Origin: an uncultured Synechococcus sp.
GTDB lineage: Bacteria > Cyanobacteriota > Cyanobacteriia > Phormidesmidales > Phormidesmidaceae
Reading direction: 5' to 3'
NCBI GenBank assembly: GCA_937911865.1
Contig: CALDSK010000046.1
Location: forward strand, 1-37,547
DNA: 37,547 bases
Within the stretch, counting starts at the first letter, position 1, and the number at the start of each line of letters is the position of its first letter. Under the pieces are notes generated by a model that was given only the letters and a program-made list of their open reading frames with translations, was not told the DNA's origin and searched no databases. Of the stretch, positions 16,769-23,727 are shown in pieces. The translations under genes and the position numbers were made by a program.

Positions 16769-17191
16769 ATGCACTCCAACGCTGGTATGGAACTTGTATC
16801 GCTCAGGTTAGAATCAGGCGCGGATATTCGCCGAGATTTAGAAAGACTCGTCAAAAGAGATAAGATTTCAGCGGCTGTTGTATTGGGCGCGGTCGGGAGC
16901 CTATCGAATGTTTGCTTGCGGTTTGCCGATCAAAATAAGCACACGACGCTAAAAGGCAAGCACGAAATTTTGACGCTTTCTGGCACGCTAGGCGAAGGCG
17001 GTGTTCATTTACACATGAGCGTGGCAGACACAGAAGGTGAATGCAAGGGTGGCCATATGGTGTATGGCTGTCGGGTGAATACAACGTTAGAGCTGGTGAT
17101 TGGGTTAGTTTCTGGCGTGAAGTTTGATCGGGTAATGGATGAAAAAACAGGATCCAAAGAGTTAGAAATCTCAAAGGATGAAGAGGAGTAA
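16769..17191 (+). CDS. PPC/DUF296 domain protein
   Basis: The 140-aa protein is a single PPC (plants and prokaryotes conserved) domain: LRLESGADIRRDLERLV, AAVVLGAVGSL, GEGGVHLHMSV and GGHMVYGCRVNTTLELVI. In plants this domain sits in AT-hook proteins; the role of the stand-alone bacterial form is unknown. The histidines in HLH and GGH may bind a metal. An alternative start is Met7 at 16787, which fits typical family N-termini better. The TAA stop is followed in the same frame by an open remnant to 17629. Confidence 0.8.
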   Translation: MHSNAGMELVSLRLESGADIRRDLERLVKRDKISAAVVLGAVGSLSNVCLRFADQNKHTTLKGKHEILTLSGTLGEGGVHLHMSVADTEGECKGGHMVYGCRVNTTLELVIGLVSGVKFDRVMDEKTGSKELEISKDEEE

Positions 17192-17629
17192 CGCGACGCA
17201 ACTTCGGCTGGTATTGAGTTAGATACTAGCAACAAATACTTTATTCGGTTTGCCTGTAAAAGCTGGGACGCTATTTCTGAGCAAAAAACGGAGGCCGGTT
17301 GGGTGGCTAGCAATCGTCTGATTCTGTTTGAATTTGCGAACGCGCCTGACTACTTGAACTTTCAGCTGGTGATTGCGCCTGCAAAAAAGTCTCGTAAGGA
17401 GGCTTTCTATAAACCAGTCAAATCGTTGGCAATGTCGGGACATGTAAACAGCTGGCTCAAAGAAGATGGTTACAGCGCAATTATCAGACGTAATCTGCTG
17501 CATGGAGAGGATTATCTTGAAGAAGACTGGGCAGGAATTGAGAAGAAAATTAGGGACTTTTGGGATAAGTTTGTAGAGACCGACCTAGAGCGAATTTCTA
17601 AATCTGTTTTGGCAGCTTTCTCGACTTAG
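17192..17629 (+). pseudogene. C-terminal remnant of a larger protein, no proper start
   Basis: The frame is open from directly after the PPC stop codon and reads RDATSAGIELDTSNKYFIRF, then GWVASNRLILFEFANAPDYL, FQLVIAPAKKSRKEAF and a helical tail ending LERISKSVLAAFST. The only start-like codon is GTG at 17303, giving 108 aa. The composition is that of real protein, and it resembles, with modest certainty, the C-terminal half of PD-(D/E)XK nuclease-family proteins. The catalytic half is absent. It is most likely a truncated relic. Being in frame with the PPC gene is probably chance, although readthrough would make a fusion. Confidence 0.55.
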
Positions 17630-17649
17630 TACTTTTCCCTGAATCTTTT

Positions 17650-18411
17650 ATGCCAGACTCCACGCAGCGATTCTCCAGCCGGGTAGAGACATATCTAAAG
17701 TATCGCCCCCACTATCCAAGTGCCGTGATTGAGACTTTAGTGGATCGCTGTCAGCTATTGCCAGCTTCTATTGTGGCGGACGTGGGCTCGGGGACAGGCT
17801 TTTTAAGTGAGTTGTTTTTAGCTAACAACAACCTGGTGTATGCAGTAGAACCAAACCGTGAAATGCGACTCGCGGGCGAGACCTATTGTCAAGGCTATTC
17901 TAATTTTAGGAGCGTAAATGGAACGGCGGAAGCGACGACGTTAGCTGAGGAGAGTGTTGATTTCGTAGTGGCTGGCCAAGCCTTTCACTGGTTTGACCCG
18001 AAGCAGGCTCGCCGAGAATTTTTGCGAATTCTGAAGCCCGGTGGTTGGGTTGCGGTGGTGTGGATCGATCGTGACCCGGACTCCACGCCTTTTTTATGGG
18101 CGTACGAACAGCTATTGCAAGACTACGCGACCGACTATCGGCAGGTGACTCATAAGAACATTCATGAAAGTGTGTTCTCTGATTTTTTCGGAGAGGGTAA
18201 CTGGAGTCATCAGGCGTTCGACTACCGTCAGCTGTTCGACTACGAGGGGATAAAAGGGCGACTGATGTCTTCTTCTTATGCTCCGCAGAAAGAACACCCA
18301 AAACACGCGCCAATGTTGGCTCGGCTGTCGAGCCTTTTCCAAACCTACAGTACCGATGACTTGGTGAGTTTTAAATATAAAACGCGTGTGTTTTACGGGC
18401 AGCTGCTGTAG
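17650..18411 (+). CDS. Class I SAM-dependent methyltransferase
   Basis: This is a 253-aa type-11 methyltransferase. It has the Y-L-x-x-RPHYP N-terminal helix (15-23), motif I VADVGSGTGFLSE (42-54), the acidic residue after strand 2 in YAVEPNREM (E67), FVVAGQAFHWFDP and the post-II LKPGGWVAVVW. The architecture is intact, unlike the interrupted methyltransferase at 13058-13936, and the two are about the same class. The substrate is unknown. It starts 20 bp after the end of the remnant frame and may share its promoter. Confidence 0.85.
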   Translation: MPDSTQRFSSRVETYLKYRPHYPSAVIETLVDRCQLLPASIVADVGSGTGFLSELFLANNNLVYAVEPNREMRLAGETYCQGYSNFRSVNGTAEATTLAEESVDFVVAGQAFHWFDPKQARREFLRILKPGGWVAVVWIDRDPDSTPFLWAYEQLLQDYATDYRQVTHKNIHESVFSDFFGEGNWSHQAFDYRQLFDYEGIKGRLMSSSYAPQKEHPKHAPMLARLSSLFQTYSTDDLVSFKYKTRVFYGQLL

Positions 18412-18488
18412 ATTTGTCCGAGATAAGCCATTTGTGCTGTGAATCCTCTTTTCAGATGAGTTCTGGTTTTGGAGCGATCGCAACCTAG

Positions 18489-19727
18489 ATGACTAATGCC
18501 AAACGGACTAACGCCAAACGCAGAAAATTTTGGATTCGACTCAGTCTCTTTCTATCCACGATTTGGTTTGTCTTTGCCCTGTGGCAGGCACCGGTTGTCT
18601 CTCCCTTTGCCTCTAATCAAATTCGCGGCGTCTGGATGACAAATGTGGGAGCTGCGCTCTCTTACTACACCATGCGCACTGACGAGGTGATGGCAACCAT
18701 GGCCAAGCACCATTTGAATACACTGTATCCCTGCGTTTGGAATCGAGGCTATACGCTGCATCCGAGTGCGGTGATGCAGGCGGCGGGCGGTCCTGCTAAG
18801 GAAATGGTGACCGATATTCCATTGTTGCCAGGCGACGATGTCCTAAAAGGGCTGGTGCATCAAGCGCATCGGCAGCATCTGCGGATTGTGCCCTGGTTTG
18901 AGTATGGGCTGATGATTCCAGAGACTAGTGCGATCGCCAAAGCCCATCCCGATTGGCTCACCACAACCCAAGCGGGTGAAACCGTCGAAACTCGGCTGAG
19001 CCCAAGTGCTGCGCTGCCTCAGCCACTGCAAAACTTTCAGCTGGAGATGGTTGGCGGCAACCTAGCCTGGCTCAATCCTGCTCATCCAGACGTTCAACAG
19101 TTCCTTACTGACCTGATTGTAGAAGTCGTTGCGCGCTATCCCGTTGACGGTATTCAGCTAGACGATCATTTCGGCTTGCCCGTTGCTTTTGGCTACGATG
19201 CCTATACGGTCGAAAAGTACAAGTCTGAACACGGCGGCGCGGTGCCTCCAAGCGATGTGAATGATGCAGAATGGGTTGCGTGGCGTGCGGGGCAAATCAC
19301 TCAGCTTTTAGAGAAGATAAACGTTGCGGTGAAGAACGCGAATCCGGACGCTATTGTTTCCGTTTCTCCTAATCCACCTGCTTTCGCTTACAACAAATAT
19401 CTGCAAGACTGGCGACGGTGGGTTGATTTGCGCATAGTCGACGAGGTCGTTGTTCAAGTTTATCGCGACGATCTGGCTGTTTTAGAAAACGATCTTTACA
19501 ACAGTGGTTTTTATGACGTGCGCGAGCAGGTGCCGACAGCGATTGGACTGTATACCGGGCCTTTTTTATCCGCTAAACCTATTGACCGTTTAGATGCTGA
19601 AATTCAGACGGTGCAGGCCGCAGGCTTTGGCGGTGTTGCTTTCTTTTGTTGGGAAACGACGCTGTGGTCATTTAAAGGCAGTGAAACGCAGGCCGTTTTG
19701 ACCACGCTGCTGAGCCGATTCTCGTAA
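18489..19727 (+). CDS. GHL10-family glycoside hydrolase-like protein with N-terminal anchor
   Basis: The 412-aa protein starts with a basic tail and a hydrophobic segment (about 15-38), a signal anchor or uncleaved signal peptide. A GHL10 (DUF187/YngK) TIM-barrel domain follows: IRGVWMTNVG, PCVWNRGYTLHPS, IVPWFEYGL, and the acidic active-site loop GIQLDDHFGLP. It resembles the second GHL10 protein at 26853 over the whole domain. It should act outside the cytoplasm on envelope or extracellular polysaccharide; the substrate is unknown. The first codons contain a 15-bp duplication giving TNAKRTNAKR. Confidence 0.85.
   Translation: MTNAKRTNAKRRKFWIRLSLFLSTIWFVFALWQAPVVSPFASNQIRGVWMTNVGAALSYYTMRTDEVMATMAKHHLNTLYPCVWNRGYTLHPSAVMQAAGGPAKEMVTDIPLLPGDDVLKGLVHQAHRQHLRIVPWFEYGLMIPETSAIAKAHPDWLTTTQAGETVETRLSPSAALPQPLQNFQLEMVGGNLAWLNPAHPDVQQFLTDLIVEVVARYPVDGIQLDDHFGLPVAFGYDAYTVEKYKSEHGGAVPPSDVNDAEWVAWRAGQITQLLEKINVAVKNANPDAIVSVSPNPPAFAYNKYLQDWRRWVDLRIVDEVVVQVYRDDLAVLENDLYNSGFYDVREQVPTAIGLYTGPFLSAKPIDRLDAEIQTVQAAGFGGVAFFCWETTLWSFKGSETQAVLTTLLSRFS
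18492..18521. repeat. 15-bp tandem duplication directly after a start codon
   Basis: ACTAATGCCAAACGG (18492-18506) and ACTAACGCCAAACGC (18507-18521) follow the GHL10 start codon. The unit is a multiple of three, so it adds Thr-Asn-Ala-Lys-Arg in frame. Confidence 0.85.
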
Positions 19728-19795
19728 GGCTCCGAGCTAAGTGCAGATGGCTGTAGCAGCTTAAGATGGAGATATGTTGTTTTCGCGACTATGCC

Positions 19796-20167
19796 ATGAT
19801 ATTTCACATCACAGACCGCGCCGCCTGGCAGCGCGCGCAAGTCGCTGGGGCTTATTGTGCGCCTTCTTTAGAGACCGAGGGATTTATTCACTTTTCACAA
19901 GAACATCAGGTGATTGCGACTGCGAATCGATTTTACCGAGGGCAGTCTGGACTGGTGCTGTTGGCTGTGGCGTGCGATCGCCTGCAATCTGAACTGCGCT
20001 ATGACGACGTTCTCGCTCACGGCACTTTTCCACATCTCTATGGCCCTCTAAATCTAGATGCGGTAGTTGCCGTTCATTCATTCGATGCTGGTCCGGCTGG
20101 ACAGTTTGTTATGCCAGCGTTGACCGCCTCAGATTCAGCTATTTCAGATTCGGCTACTCCACATTAA
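19796..20167 (+). CDS. DUF952 family protein
   Basis: The 123-aa product from the ATG at 19796 has the DUF952 pattern: IFHIT start, W, then EGFIHFSQEHQVIATANRFY, LVLLAVACDRL and FPHLYGPLNLDAV. An ATG 30 bases upstream adds ten residues that do not fit the family. The function is unknown; the fold is related to ADP-ribosyltransferase-like or RNA 2'-phosphotransferase-like proteins by published classification. The C-terminal Ser/Asp-rich tail contains small direct repeats. It ends head-on against the pentapeptide-repeat gene. Confidence 0.82.
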   Translation: MIFHITDRAAWQRAQVAGAYCAPSLETEGFIHFSQEHQVIATANRFYRGQSGLVLLAVACDRLQSELRYDDVLAHGTFPHLYGPLNLDAVVAVHSFDAGPAGQFVMPALTASDSAISDSATPH

Positions 20168-20182
20168 TCTACTCCACATTAA
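20154..20182. repeat. 15-bp tandem duplication spanning two convergent stop codons
   Basis: CTACTCCACATTAA occurs at 20154-20167 and 20169-20182 with one base between (period 15). The first copy holds the TAA of the DUF952 gene; the second begins with the complement of the TAG of the minus-strand gene. Confidence 0.9.
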
Positions 20183-21092
20183 GCGCATGATTCTCCTTGA
20201 GCCAGGCTTTTTGCTGCGTTGAAAGGCCAGTGACACCGGTAAAGATAGCTTTGCGAACCTTACAGCCTTCCAAGCAGACGCCTTCCATGTGTGCCTTTTC
20301 AAAATCAGCTTCTCTCAGGTCGGCATTGGTAAAATCTACCCCTGATAAATCCGCAGATTGCAGGTTGGTATTAAACAAGGTCGCCCCTTTCGCTTTGGCG
20401 TTAGTGAAATTGGCCTCTGTGCAGTTAGCCCAGTCGAGCTGTGTTCTGACCAGCGTGGTGTTTGAGAGAATTGCCTGATGAAAGTCTGCGTTCAGCGCAT
20501 TAGCGCCTCCCAGGTTTGCGCTGTTGAGATTAGCGTTTTCAAAGATCGCTCTTTCTAGGTTGGCAGCAATAAATGACGCGCCAAGGAGATGGGCATTTTG
20601 CCACTGCGTACGAAATAGATCGGCGCTATCGAAGTTTGCCCCTTCAAAAGTAGCGCGAATAAAGGACGCGCTCAAACAGCTTGCCTTTTGGAATTGAGCC
20701 TGTAGTCCATCGGACTCTCTAAAGTCTGCTTCGTCTAGTGTGGCCTCTTCAGCGCTAGCCCCTGCTAAAAAAGAACTAGAAAACTTAGCGCCGTTTGCTT
20801 TGATGCTTTGTAAATTTGCCTGTTCTAGATGCGATCGCGTCAAAACAGTATTCACCAGCTGAGCTGTCTGCAAGTTCGCGGCCTGCAACGACGCAAAAAT
20901 TAGCGTTGCTCCTGAGAAATTAGCCCCTACACACGACGCTTTTGTTAAGTCAGCCCTTCTCAGATACGCTTCAGTAAAGTCTCCTTCGTCAAGTGTCTCT
21001 CCAGACAAATCAATTGCACTAAGCTCTGTCTGTTTTAGAGATTTTCCTGCTTGAACATAAGATAGAACAGTTTGAGCGGTGAGTTGAGTCAT
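20169..21092 (-). CDS. Pentapeptide-repeat protein
   Basis: The 307-aa protein is almost entirely A(D/N)LxX-type pentapeptide repeats from about residue 28 to 285 (for example LRRADLTKASCVGANFSGATL, read as consecutive fives). These form a right-handed quadrilateral beta-helix. A short helical N-terminus (TAQTVLSYVQAGKSL) and a C-terminal helix (STQQKAWLKENHALNVE) cap it. There is no signal peptide, so it should be cytoplasmic. Such proteins are very common in cyanobacteria, and most have no known role; a few mimic DNA and bind gyrase. Confidence 0.88.
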   Translation of the reverse strand: MTQLTAQTVLSYVQAGKSLKQTELSAIDLSGETLDEGDFTEAYLRRADLTKASCVGANFSGATLIFASLQAANLQTAQLVNTVLTRSHLEQANLQSIKANGAKFSSSFLAGASAEEATLDEADFRESDGLQAQFQKASCLSASFIRATFEGANFDSADLFRTQWQNAHLLGASFIAANLERAIFENANLNSANLGGANALNADFHQAILSNTTLVRTQLDWANCTEANFTNAKAKGATLFNTNLQSADLSGVDFTNADLREADFEKAHMEGVCLEGCKVRKAIFTGVTGLSTQQKAWLKENHALNVE

Positions 21093-21430
21093 GGGTTAAA
21101 TCAATCGCATACGCTGATCGGTATTCTATAGCAGCCAAAGGGATCTGCTTGATATTTGAATATTTGTATGTCAAGAACTGATGAGTTAGCTGAACACACA
21201 CACTCTCCATTCAATTCTTACGTCAGCTGTAGAAGGTCTGTAGTGTCCTTTGTTACTAGCAATACGTCCATGTGTGCTGACTTGTCGGAACTGGGCATAT
21301 TCATTTCAGAATTAATCAAAATTGCTTGTGATGCTTGAGGACTTCGCGTGTTCTCGGTCTGTGCCGATATACCGTAGGGCCCATCCTTCAAGGCAAACTG
21401 TCCTATTAAATTACAACAGTTGGAGAAATT
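21093..21430. other. Gene-free intergenic region, 338 bp
   Basis: It separates the divergent pentapeptide-repeat and DUF805 genes. A 60-codon open frame at 21156-21338 has no recognisable content. A loose inverted repeat, CTTGA (21148-21152) and TCAAG (21171-21175), flanks AT-rich sequence and could be a regulatory site. I see nothing else. Confidence 0.5.
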
Positions 21431-21811
21431 ATGGATTGGTATATCAAATGTTTCAATCAGTATGCAGATTTTAGCGGGCGAGCGTCGCGCTCAGAATATT
21501 GGTACTTCACGCTGTTCAATTATATTGCGCTGATTGCTATTGCTGTAGTAAGCGCCATTTTGAGCAATATCTCTGAGATTTTCGTTTTCCTTATTCCTAT
21601 ATATCTCTTTGGTTCGTTGATTCCGGCGATCGCAGTTTGTACCAGACGTCTGCACGACACAGGCCGCACTGGTTGGTTACAGCTAATCACGGTGATTCCC
21701 TTTGTCGGCATGATCGGTGCTATTGTCCTTCTCATCTTTCTTTGCCAAGACAGCAGTTTCGAACGCAATCAGTACGGTCCCAACCCTAAGCATCCATCTG
21801 TAACCGTATAG
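21431..21811 (+). CDS. DUF805 membrane protein
   Basis: The 126-aa protein has the DUF805 pattern: YADFSGRASRSEYWYF at the N-terminus, three to four hydrophobic helices (about 26-48, 50-68, 83-103) and the conserved loop TRRLHDTGRTGWL. It is an inner-membrane protein of unknown function. GGAG just before the ATG (21422-21425) supports the start. It ends with a C-terminal YGPNP motif common in the family. It converges on the aquaporin gene through a strong shared terminator. Confidence 0.88.
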   Translation: MDWYIKCFNQYADFSGRASRSEYWYFTLFNYIALIAIAVVSAILSNISEIFVFLIPIYLFGSLIPAIAVCTRRLHDTGRTGWLQLITVIPFVGMIGAIVLLIFLCQDSSFERNQYGPNPKHPSVTV

Positions 21812-21849
21812 AATTGAATTTCTGTTGGCGCTAACAGAATCATATGTCT

Positions 21850-21894
21850 AAAACAAAACTGCTGAAAAGGTTGCCTTTTCAGCAGTTTTGTTTT
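21850..21894. terminator. Strong bidirectional intrinsic terminator
   Basis: A 21-bp perfect stem (21850-21870 with 21874-21894), core CAAAACTGCTGAAAAGG, closes a three-base TTG loop. A-rich and T-rich ends on the two sides give a T-run in both directions. It lies between the convergent DUF805 and aquaporin genes. Confidence 0.9.
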
Positions 21895-21928
21895 GTTGCG
21901 CTTTATGACCCATGATCAATGTTTATTT

Positions 21929-22642
21929 CTAGTGTTCTATGTCTTGAAAATCATTCGAAAGATAGCGATAAACCCAGGCCGCAACTTGTCCGCCCAGCAT
22001 AGGCGCGGCCCAGTAAATCCATTGATATTGCCAGATGCCACTGACTAGGGCAGGGGCAAAAGATCGAGCTGGATTCATGCTTGCGCCGGTAATGGGTCCC
22101 ATAAAGGCGGCTTCTAACCCGACGGTGAGGCCGATTGCTAACCCTGCAAAGCCAGTGTGCGATCGCCTGTCTAGGCCAGAGCCCAGGATAACGGTGATAA
22201 GTAGAAAGGTAAGAACAGTTTCTAGAATAAAAGACTGCTGCCAATTGCCGCCTAGCGGTAGTGTGGTGCCTAGTTTGGCAACTGGGCCCAGTGAGAGAGC
22301 AAGAAGAATTGATCCGAGTATGCCGCCCAAGACTTGCGCGATGATATAGGGGATAACGCGCGATCGCGCCAAATAGCCACTGCTCCAAAATGCGAGCGTC
22401 ACCGCCGGGTTAAAGTGCGCGTCGCTAATATGGCCAAACGTATAAATCATCGCTGCTACGACTGCGCCAAAGACAACACTAATGCCTAGATGCGTCAGCG
22501 CGCCGCCGCTGATCTCATTGACCATCACGGCCCCGGTGCCTGCAAACACAATGGCAAATGTGCCAATAAACTCAGCAAGCAGCTCGCGAGAATAGGTTGC
22601 GCGGCGCGGCGTAGTTTTCTTTTGAGCCTGGATTAGCAACAT
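21929..22642 (-). CDS. MIP-family aquaporin/aquaglyceroporin
   Basis: The 237-aa channel has six membrane helices and both pore motifs: HFNPAVT (NPA at 78-80) and GASMNPARS (NPA at 190-192, with the selectivity Arg193). It is divergent from an arsR-type repressor across a region with two palindromes. In some bacteria an aquaporin (AqpS) sits in ars operons and moves arsenite or methylarsenite; that role here is inferred from neighbourhood only. The start at 22642 gives an N-terminal basic tail of about 18 residues before helix 1. Confidence 0.88.
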   Translation of the reverse strand: MLLIQAQKKTTPRRATYSRELLAEFIGTFAIVFAGTGAVMVNEISGGALTHLGISVVFGAVVAAMIYTFGHISDAHFNPAVTLAFWSSGYLARSRVIPYIIAQVLGGILGSILLALSLGPVAKLGTTLPLGGNWQQSFILETVLTFLLITVILGSGLDRRSHTGFAGLAIGLTVGLEAAFMGPITGASMNPARSFAPALVSGIWQYQWIYWAAPMLGGQVAAWVYRYLSNDFQDIEH

Positions 22643-22652
22643 TGATCACTAT

Positions 22653-22676
22653 CAATATAGATGTGTATCGATATTG
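22653..22676. promoter_or_regulatory. ArsR operator candidate 1
   Basis: Arms CAATATAGAT (22653-22662) and ATCGATATTG (22667-22676) match at nine of ten positions around GTGT. The size and AT-rich imperfect palindrome fit ArsR/SmtB sites. It lies immediately upstream of the aquaporin start and covers an unlikely early ATG of arsR. Confidence 0.6.
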
Positions 22677-22682
22677 TGAAGA

Positions 22683-22706
22683 GTATATCGATGTATGTCA
22701 ATATAC
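22683..22706. promoter_or_regulatory. ArsR operator candidate 2
   Basis: Arms GTATATCGA (22683-22691) and TCAATATAC (22698-22706) match at eight of nine positions around TGTATG. Its centre is exactly 30 bp from that of candidate 1, close to three helical turns. It ends five bases before the preferred arsR start. Confidence 0.6.
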
Positions 22707-22711
22707 AGAGC

Positions 22712-23047
22712 ATGGAACGTGCCGACTCAACCGCGCCCTGCTGTCCGCCCTTATTGGCAGGTAAAATCACCGCCGCCGAAGCCAGTCAGCTAGCGGCGCT
22801 ATTTCGTGTGCTCGCAGAGCCCGCTCGACTACAGCTGCTTAGCTTAATTGCGGTGCAGCCTCAGCAAGAAGTCCGTGCCTGCGAACTAGTAGAAGCGCTA
22901 AAGCTGTCTCAGCCAACGGTGAGCCATCACCTAAAGGTGCTGTATGAGGCTGGTTTGCTAGAAAAAGAGCGTCGGGGCAACTGGATTTGTTATCGAATTG
23001 TGAAGGATCGCTTGGCGCAGCTGCAAGCGACACTGGGCGCTGGATAG
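22712..23047 (+). CDS. arsR: ArsR/SmtB-family repressor
   Basis: From ATG 22712 the product is 111 aa with a winged helix ACELVEALKLSQPTVSHHLKVLYEAGLLEKERRG. Candidate As(III) ligands are the adjacent C10-C11 and C57 (RACELVE). A Cys-Cys pair near the N-terminus plus one cysteine near 55 is the pattern described for Corynebacterium glutamicum ArsR (C15, C16, C55), not the CxC-type helix site of plasmid ArsR. An ATG at 22661 would add 17 residues, but it lies inside an operator candidate and the extra residues do not look like family sequence. It probably represses itself and the divergent aquaporin. Confidence 0.88.
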   Translation: MERADSTAPCCPPLLAGKITAAEASQLAALFRVLAEPARLQLLSLIAVQPQQEVRACELVEALKLSQPTVSHHLKVLYEAGLLEKERRGNWICYRIVKDRLAQLQATLGAG

Positions 23048-23174
23048 CGACTATTCATAATACTTTTTGTGTAAGGCTTGGCAAGAATCATCAGTATTTA
23101 TCGATTTAGGGCTTGTATAGATTAGTTGGGTGTACCAATAGTCGAAATAGTCAGATCTAAGGATAGATTTAACA

Positions 23175-23684
23175 GTGCTGCTTGCAACAGATATTCAGTA
23201 TGGTGACGATAGTGCGATCGCTGCTGGCGTTTTGTTTTCTAGTTGGCTCGATGCAGAAAGTGCGCAGACCATTACCCGACAAATCCAAGGGATTGAGCCC
23301 TATGAGCCCGGTTCTTTTTACAAGCGCGAGCTTCCCTGTCTTTTAGAGCTGCTGTCCGACGTTGACCTCAATGCGTTGACGGCTATTATTATCGACGGCT
23401 ACGTGATGCTGGGCGAAGCACAGACGCCTGGGCTAGGCATGCACCTATACGAAGCTATTGACCGAGCTGTGCCAGTAATCGGCGTTGCAAAAAACAGATT
23501 TGCCGATACACCCAAGGATTGTGAGATCCTTCGAGGAGATAGTCAAAGCCCCCTCTTTGTCACGTCTGTGAACATGCCGCTGGAGGTTGCTAAGGCGAAT
23601 ATTGCCGGAATGCACGGCGACAACCGGATTCCGACGATGCTGAAAAAAGCCGATCAGCTGTGTCGCGGTAATGTTCTGGCGTAA
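23175..23684 (+). CDS. Endonuclease V family protein, short form
   Basis: The 169-aa protein matches the endonuclease V core. D6 in ATDIQYG, Y43 in PYEPG, E52 in KRELPCLL, D74 in IIDGY and K106 in GVAKNRF have almost the spacing of D43, Y80, E89, D110 and K139 of the Thermotoga enzyme. Endonuclease V cuts DNA or RNA next to inosine. About 37 N-terminal residues of the longer enzymes are absent, and an in-frame stop at 23148-23150 excludes an upstream start, so GTG 23175 is used. A late catalytic His may be H134 (GMHGDN). Confidence 0.8.
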   Translation: MLLATDIQYGDDSAIAAGVLFSSWLDAESAQTITRQIQGIEPYEPGSFYKRELPCLLELLSDVDLNALTAIIIDGYVMLGEAQTPGLGMHLYEAIDRAVPVIGVAKNRFADTPKDCEILRGDSQSPLFVTSVNMPLEVAKANIAGMHGDNRIPTMLKKADQLCRGNVLA

Positions 23685-23717
23685 TGTTTTTGCGTAGTGT
23701 TTTTGCGTAATGTTTTT
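23679..23717. repeat. 13-bp tandem repeat, three copies, over a stop codon
   Basis: GCGTAATGTTTTT (23679-23691), GCGTAGTGTTTTT (23692-23704) and GCGTAATGTTTTT (23705-23717). The first copy includes the TAA stop of the endonuclease V gene. Confidence 0.92.
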
Positions 23718-23727
23718 GTATAAGGGG

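Noticed and set aside
21156..21338. 60-codon plus-strand open frame
   Set aside because: It has no recognisable motif, no ribosome-binding site, and lies in a region that looks intergenic.
22661..22711. Upstream ATG start for arsR
   Set aside because: It lies inside an operator candidate and adds 17 residues without family character; the ATG at 22712 gives a normal-length ArsR.
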